The translations under genes were made by a program, and so were the position numbers. A stretch of 9,443 bases of DNA, from assembly GCA_027489135.1 (NCBI GenBank), contig JAIYAI010000629.1:1-9443 (forward strand), in the 5' to 3' direction. Within the stretch, counting starts at the first letter, position 1, and the number at the start of each line of letters is the position of its first letter. The notes under the pieces are model-generated. The model ran no database searches. It saw only the letters and a list, made by a program, of their open reading frames with translations, and was not told where the DNA came from. This document shows positions 6,385-9,443 of this stretch, piece by piece. This DNA comes from Acetobacteraceae bacterium (GTDB lineage Bacteria; Pseudomonadota; Alphaproteobacteria; Acetobacterales; Acetobacteraceae).

Positions 6385-7871
6385 CGTTTCAATCCCTGCA
6401 GCACCGCGGCGCCGGCCAGCCGCCCGGAAAGGGTCGCCATCGGCACCCCCGCCCCCGGATGCGCGCTGCCTCCCGCGAGGAAGAGACCCGGCAGCTTCGT
6501 CGCCGATCCGGGCCGGTTGAAGGTCGCCTGCCAGCCATGCACGGCCTGGCCATAGAGCGCGCCGCCCGTCGCCGGGAACAGCGCGTCGAAACCCATCGGC
6601 GTGGTGCGCACCGTGCGCGCCGGGTCGCGCTCCACCTCCAGGCCACAGCGGCGCATGACGGCGAAGGTCGCATCCTCCAGCGCCGTCACCTGATCCTCGG
6701 CGAAGGGTCGGTAGTCGCCGCGCGCGGGTGCGTTGGAGAGGATGAGAAGCCGCTCGGGCCCGTCGATGGCGCTGTCGTCGTCGCCGCGATCCTGGGCGCA
6801 GACATAGACGGTGGGCTCCGTCGGCAGGCTCGCGCGCTCGAAGATCTCGGTGAACTCGCGCGAATAGTCCGAGGAGAAGAAGACGTTGTGCCGCACCAGC
6901 GGGAAGCCCCGCGTCGGCACATGCGCCGCCCAGGTGACGGCCGAGAGGCTGCGCTTGGCCCGCGGCAGCGCCGCCACCGCCCCCGCCGCCGACGTGCCGA
7001 AGCGCCCATGCCCCAGCGCCGCCGAATCGCCGTTCAGCACCAGCGCCTGCGCCGCGATCCGCTCCCCGTCCGCCAGCCGCACGCCCACTGCGCGGCCGCG
7101 CTCGACCAGAATCTCCTCGACATGCGCGCCGTAACGGAACGTCGCCCCCTGCCCCGTCGCCACGGCTTCCAGGGCGCGGGCGATGCGGTGCATGCCCCCC
7201 TCGACCAGCCAGACCCCGTCCTGTTCGACATGCGCGATCAGCATCAGGGTCGCCGGCGCCAGGAAGGGCGAGGAGCCGACATAGGTGGAATAGCGCCCGA
7301 ACAACTGGCGCAGCCGCGGGTCCGGGAAATGCTCGCCCAGCGCGTTCCACAGCGTGCTGAAGGGCGCGGTCGCCAGCAGCTTCGCCGCCCCGCCGATTCC
7401 CGCGCGCCCCACCAGGGAGATCGGCGTCGGGCGGGAGGCCTTGATGAAGGGCGCCTCCAGCGCTTGGTAGGTGCGCCGCGCCCGCGCCACGAAGTCGCGG
7501 TAGCCGCGGGCATTGGCAGGGCCGGCGAAATCGCCGATCGCCTCCGCCGCGCGGTCGATGTCGGCGAAGAGGTCGAGCCGCTGGCCGCCCGTCACCCAGC
7601 CATGCCGCGCCAGCACCGAGATCGGCTGCAGCGCCAGGTGGTCCTCGAGCGTCGTGCCGGCCTCCGCGAAGAGTTCGTCGAAGACCCAGCGCATGGTGAA
7701 GACCGTGGGGCCGCCATCGATCCGCGCCCCATCCACCGTGATCTCGCGCATCTTCCCGCCGGGCGCGGCGGCGCGTTCCAGCACCAGCACCGGCACGCCG
7801 CGCGCGGCCAGGGTGGCGGCGGCCGCCAGCCCGCCGACGCCGGCGCCGATCACGATGACGGGGGACGCCAT
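6381..7871 (-). CDS. crtD: Carotenoid 3,4-desaturase (methoxyneurosporene dehydrogenase) CrtD
   Basis: FAD-dependent desaturase of the CrtI family that introduces the 3,4 double bond into 1-hydroxy or 1-methoxy carotenoids, leading to spheroidene or spirilloxanthin. The 496-residue product begins with a dinucleotide fold GAGVGG (9-14), then LERAAAPGGKMREITVDG and GPTVFTMRWVFDELF, and ends with GLFLAGGSAHPGAGVPMATL, the C-terminal flavin signature in the form typical of CrtD. ATG 7871 has GAGG 9 nt upstream and follows the DUF3422 stop after 4 nt. Its stop overlaps the crtC start as ATGA. The crtC partner, and the different C-terminal signature from the crtI product here (HPGAGVPMATLSG versus HPGAGIPGVISSA), make CrtD much more likely than a second phytoene desaturase. 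Confidence 0.93.
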   Translation of the reverse strand: MASPVIVIGAGVGGLAAAATLAARGVPVLVLERAAAPGGKMREITVDGARIDGGPTVFTMRWVFDELFAEAGTTLEDHLALQPISVLARHGWVTGGQRLDLFADIDRAAEAIGDFAGPANARGYRDFVARARRTYQALEAPFIKASRPTPISLVGRAGIGGAAKLLATAPFSTLWNALGEHFPDPRLRQLFGRYSTYVGSSPFLAPATLMLIAHVEQDGVWLVEGGMHRIARALEAVATGQGATFRYGAHVEEILVERGRAVGVRLADGERIAAQALVLNGDSAALGHGRFGTSAAGAVAALPRAKRSLSAVTWAAHVPTRGFPLVRHNVFFSSDYSREFTEIFERASLPTEPTVYVCAQDRGDDDSAIDGPERLLILSNAPARGDYRPFAEDQVTALEDATFAVMRRCGLEVERDPARTVRTTPMGFDALFPATGGALYGQAVHGWQATFNRPGSATKLPGLFLAGGSAHPGAGVPMATLSGRLAGAAVLQGLKR

Positions 7872-7875
7872 GGGA

Positions 7876-9165
7876 TCAGGCCTCGCGCCGGCGCAGCTTG
7901 CGGCGCGCCCGCTGCAGCACCACCCAGCCGAGCCCCGCCACGATCGGGATGGCGATGCCCGTGACGAGGTCCGGGTCGAAGCCGCCGCCCGCCGTGTAGA
8001 TGCCGTTGGCCGCGGAGCCGATCAACCCGACCACGTAGTAGGTGATCGCCGCGAGCGAGAGCCCCTCCACCGTCTGCTGCAGCCGCAATTGCAGCTCCGC
8101 GCGGCGGTTCATGGCGTTCAGCACGGACTGGTTCTGCTGCTCCCGCGTCACGTCGACGCGGGTGGACAGCAACTGCGTCGCGCGGGCGACACGCTGGGCA
8201 AGCGCGGCCTGCCGCGCGGCGATGGCGCGCACGGTCTCCATGCCGGGCGCGACGCGGCGCTCGATGAACTCCGACAGGGTCTGCAGCCCCTCGATGCGCA
8301 CCTCGCGCAGTTCGACGATGCGGCGCTGCACCAGGCCCCAATAGGCGTTGGAGGCGCTGAACCGGTAGCGCGTCTCGGCGTCGCGTCCCTCCACCTCGGC
8401 GGCGAGGTCGGTCAGACGGTCCAGCAGCACGGGCTCGTCCGCCTCCCCCGCGCTGACCAGCGCGGTGGTGACCTCCGTCAGCTTCTGCTCCATGCCGACA
8501 AGCTGCCCGGCCAGCCGCCTCGCCGCCGGCAGCGCCATCAGCGCCAGCATGCGGTAGGTGTCCATCTCCAGCAGGCGTTGCACGGCGCGGCCGGCCTGCC
8601 AGGGCGTCATGCCGTGGTCGAGGATGAAGAAGCGGGAGAAGCCGTCGGCGCCGACGCGGAAATCCGTCAGCGCCACCGCCGCGCCGCCGACGATGGACGC
8701 GCCGGTCAGGACATTGCCGCCGAAGAAGCGCGCCGACAGCCGGTCCGGATCGGGTGCCGGGCCCTGGGCGTCCGGGATCAGCGCGCCATGCGCCGCGACC
8801 ACGATCTGCCCCGGCAGGGCGGCCACCCATTCCGCCGGCACCAGGCGCAACGCGGGCTCGGCGAAGGGATCCTCGCCGGCGCCGGGGGCGATGAATGTGA
8901 CGCGGGAGAATTCCGTGTGCTGCTCCCAGATCAGCCGGTAGGGGCCGAGATCGGCGCTGAAATGCGTCGCCCCCGCGGGTGGCGGTGCGACCTGGCGGCG
9001 GCGCGCGAGATCGGCGACGGCGTCGCGGAAGCGCGCGCGCTCCTCGAGATCCGTCATCAGTGCGAGGTAGGAGATGCGCGCAGGCCCGCGCAGCGCCTCG
9101 GCCGGGCGGGCATGGACCTCGTCGTTGAGGTCCTGGCGCAGCGGATGGTCCGCGGGCAGCCTCAT
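7876..9165 (-). CDS. DUF3422 family membrane-anchored protein
   Basis: A 429-residue protein of the uncharacterised DUF3422 family, found in many proteobacteria. The family opening HPLRQDLNDEVHARP (7-21) is clear. A soluble N-terminal domain is followed by a long charged, Gln/Arg/Glu-rich helical stretch (about 220-365) that may form coiled coils. Two C-terminal membrane segments (about 369-392 and 399-417) end in a basic tail QRARRKLRRREA, which suggests the large domain is anchored on the cytoplasmic face. No catalytic motif is recognised. Its ATG overlaps the bchO stop (ATGA, 9165-9162) and its stop is 4 nt from crtD, so it is embedded in a bacteriochlorophyll/carotenoid operon. A role in assembly or membrane placement of pigment enzymes is possible but is only inferred from context. 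Confidence 0.88.
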   Translation of the reverse strand: MRLPADHPLRQDLNDEVHARPAEALRGPARISYLALMTDLEERARFRDAVADLARRRQVAPPPAGATHFSADLGPYRLIWEQHTEFSRVTFIAPGAGEDPFAEPALRLVPAEWVAALPGQIVVAAHGALIPDAQGPAPDPDRLSARFFGGNVLTGASIVGGAAVALTDFRVGADGFSRFFILDHGMTPWQAGRAVQRLLEMDTYRMLALMALPAARRLAGQLVGMEQKLTEVTTALVSAGEADEPVLLDRLTDLAAEVEGRDAETRYRFSASNAYWGLVQRRIVELREVRIEGLQTLSEFIERRVAPGMETVRAIAARQAALAQRVARATQLLSTRVDVTREQQNQSVLNAMNRRAELQLRLQQTVEGLSLAAITYYVVGLIGSAANGIYTAGGGFDPDLVTGIAIPIVAGLGWVVLQRARRKLRRREA

Positions 9166-9443
9166 GCGGCGCAGCCCTGCGCGTCGGAGACGTCGTTGCC
9201 GGCGAGCCCGCGCAGCAGCAGCGGCGCCACCACCTCCGGCTTCTCCTCATGGGCGAGATGGCCGAGGCCCGGCAGCAACGCGCGTTGCGCGCCGGGGACC
9301 ATGCCCTGCACCCGCTTCGACTGCTCCGGTGGGATGGTGCGGTCCCCGGCGCCGGCGACCAGCAGCAGCGGCGCGGCAAGCCGCGGCAGGGTGCGTGCCA
9401 GCGCGTGCAGGTCCCAGCCCGCCATCATGCCGAGGGCGGCGCC
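9162..9443 (-). CDS. bchO: Alpha/beta hydrolase BchO, C-terminal part (cut by right edge)
   Basis: The last 93 residues of an alpha/beta-fold hydrolase, open at the right edge. The segment MMAGWDL near the start, AGAGDRTIPP (position of the third-strand Asp of the hydrolase triad) and PGLGHLAHEE (the His of the triad) match the C-terminal half of BchO, the protein encoded next to the magnesium chelatase genes bchI and bchD and thought to assist Mg insertion into protoporphyrin. The nucleophile elbow and lid lie outside the window. The stop overlaps the DUF3422 start by 4 bp, so it heads the visible operon; by analogy with other purple bacteria bchI and bchD may lie further right. A different alpha/beta hydrolase cannot be fully excluded from this fragment, but the GHLAHEE ending and crt neighbours favour BchO. 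Confidence 0.85.
   Translation of the reverse strand, partial: GAALGMMAGWDLHALARTLPRLAAPLLLVAGAGDRTIPPEQSKRVQGMVPGAQRALLPGLGHLAHEEKPEVVAPLLLRGLAGNDVSDAQGCAA

Noticed and set aside
5416..6555. Plus-strand 379-codon open frame over crtC
   Set aside because: Arg/His-rich product with no fold; crtC on the minus strand is conserved in motif and operon position.
6385..7350. In-frame upstream extension of crtC to about 639 residues (a fusion)
   Set aside because: The added part is crtD read in a wrong frame; ATG 6384 in the ATGA overlap with the crtD stop gives the normal CrtC N-terminus.
6459..7964. Plus-strand 501-codon open frame over crtD
   Set aside because: Shadow of crtD, which has both flavin-fold ends in the other strand.
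7850..9379. Minus-strand 509-codon open frame in another register over the DUF3422 gene
   Set aside because: Extremely Arg/Gly-rich; the overlapping frame encodes a recognisable DUF3422 protein with membrane segments.
1..9443. CRISPR array, tRNA, insertion sequence or attachment site
   Set aside because: No regularly spaced repeats, cloverleaf, transposase motif or terminal inverted repeats were seen.

Overview
The window looks like part of the photosynthesis gene cluster of a high-GC (roughly 70% by eye) purple, bacteriochlorophyll-making alphaproteobacterium. The markers are a bchO-like fragment, crtB, crtI, crtC and crtD, plus a TGT-N12-ACA site of the PpsR/CrtJ type. The extreme GC and gene mix would suit an aerobic phototroph of the Acetobacteraceae (Roseomonas/Roseococcus-like). 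That placement is inference; no rRNA or other taxonomic marker is present.

Layout, left to right. (1) The first 161 codons of crtB on the minus strand, cut by the left edge. (2) A 94-bp divergent intergenic region carrying the PpsR-like box. (3) crtI on the plus strand. (4) Tail-to-tail with crtI, a DUF2306-like multi-pass membrane protein gene on the minus strand. (5) A compact AT-richer divergent promoter region packed with short inverted and direct repeats. (6) A plus-strand pair, cytochrome P450 followed by an ATP-grasp ligase, overlapping by 8 bp. (7) A minus-strand operon read from the right edge: bchO (3' end only), a DUF3422 gene, crtD, crtC. Its junctions are ATGA overlaps or a 4-nt gap, and it runs tail-to-tail into the ATP-grasp gene with 38 bp of shared sequence. 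There is no gene-free stretch above 100 bp and no tRNA, rRNA, CRISPR or insertion sequence.

How the genes work together. CrtB makes phytoene, CrtI desaturates it, CrtC hydrates the psi ends and CrtD adds the 3,4 double bond. Together these are core steps of the spheroidene/spirilloxanthin branch. BchO is linked to magnesium chelation in bacteriochlorophyll synthesis. crtE, crtF and crtA are not in the window.

The least expected part is the P450/ATP-grasp pair between crtI and crtC, facing a membrane protein gene across a probable shared operator. It reads as an accessory tailoring module: oxidation by the P450, then ATP-dependent conjugation of a carboxylate. A carotenoid is the most economical substrate guess, but nothing in the sequence proves it.
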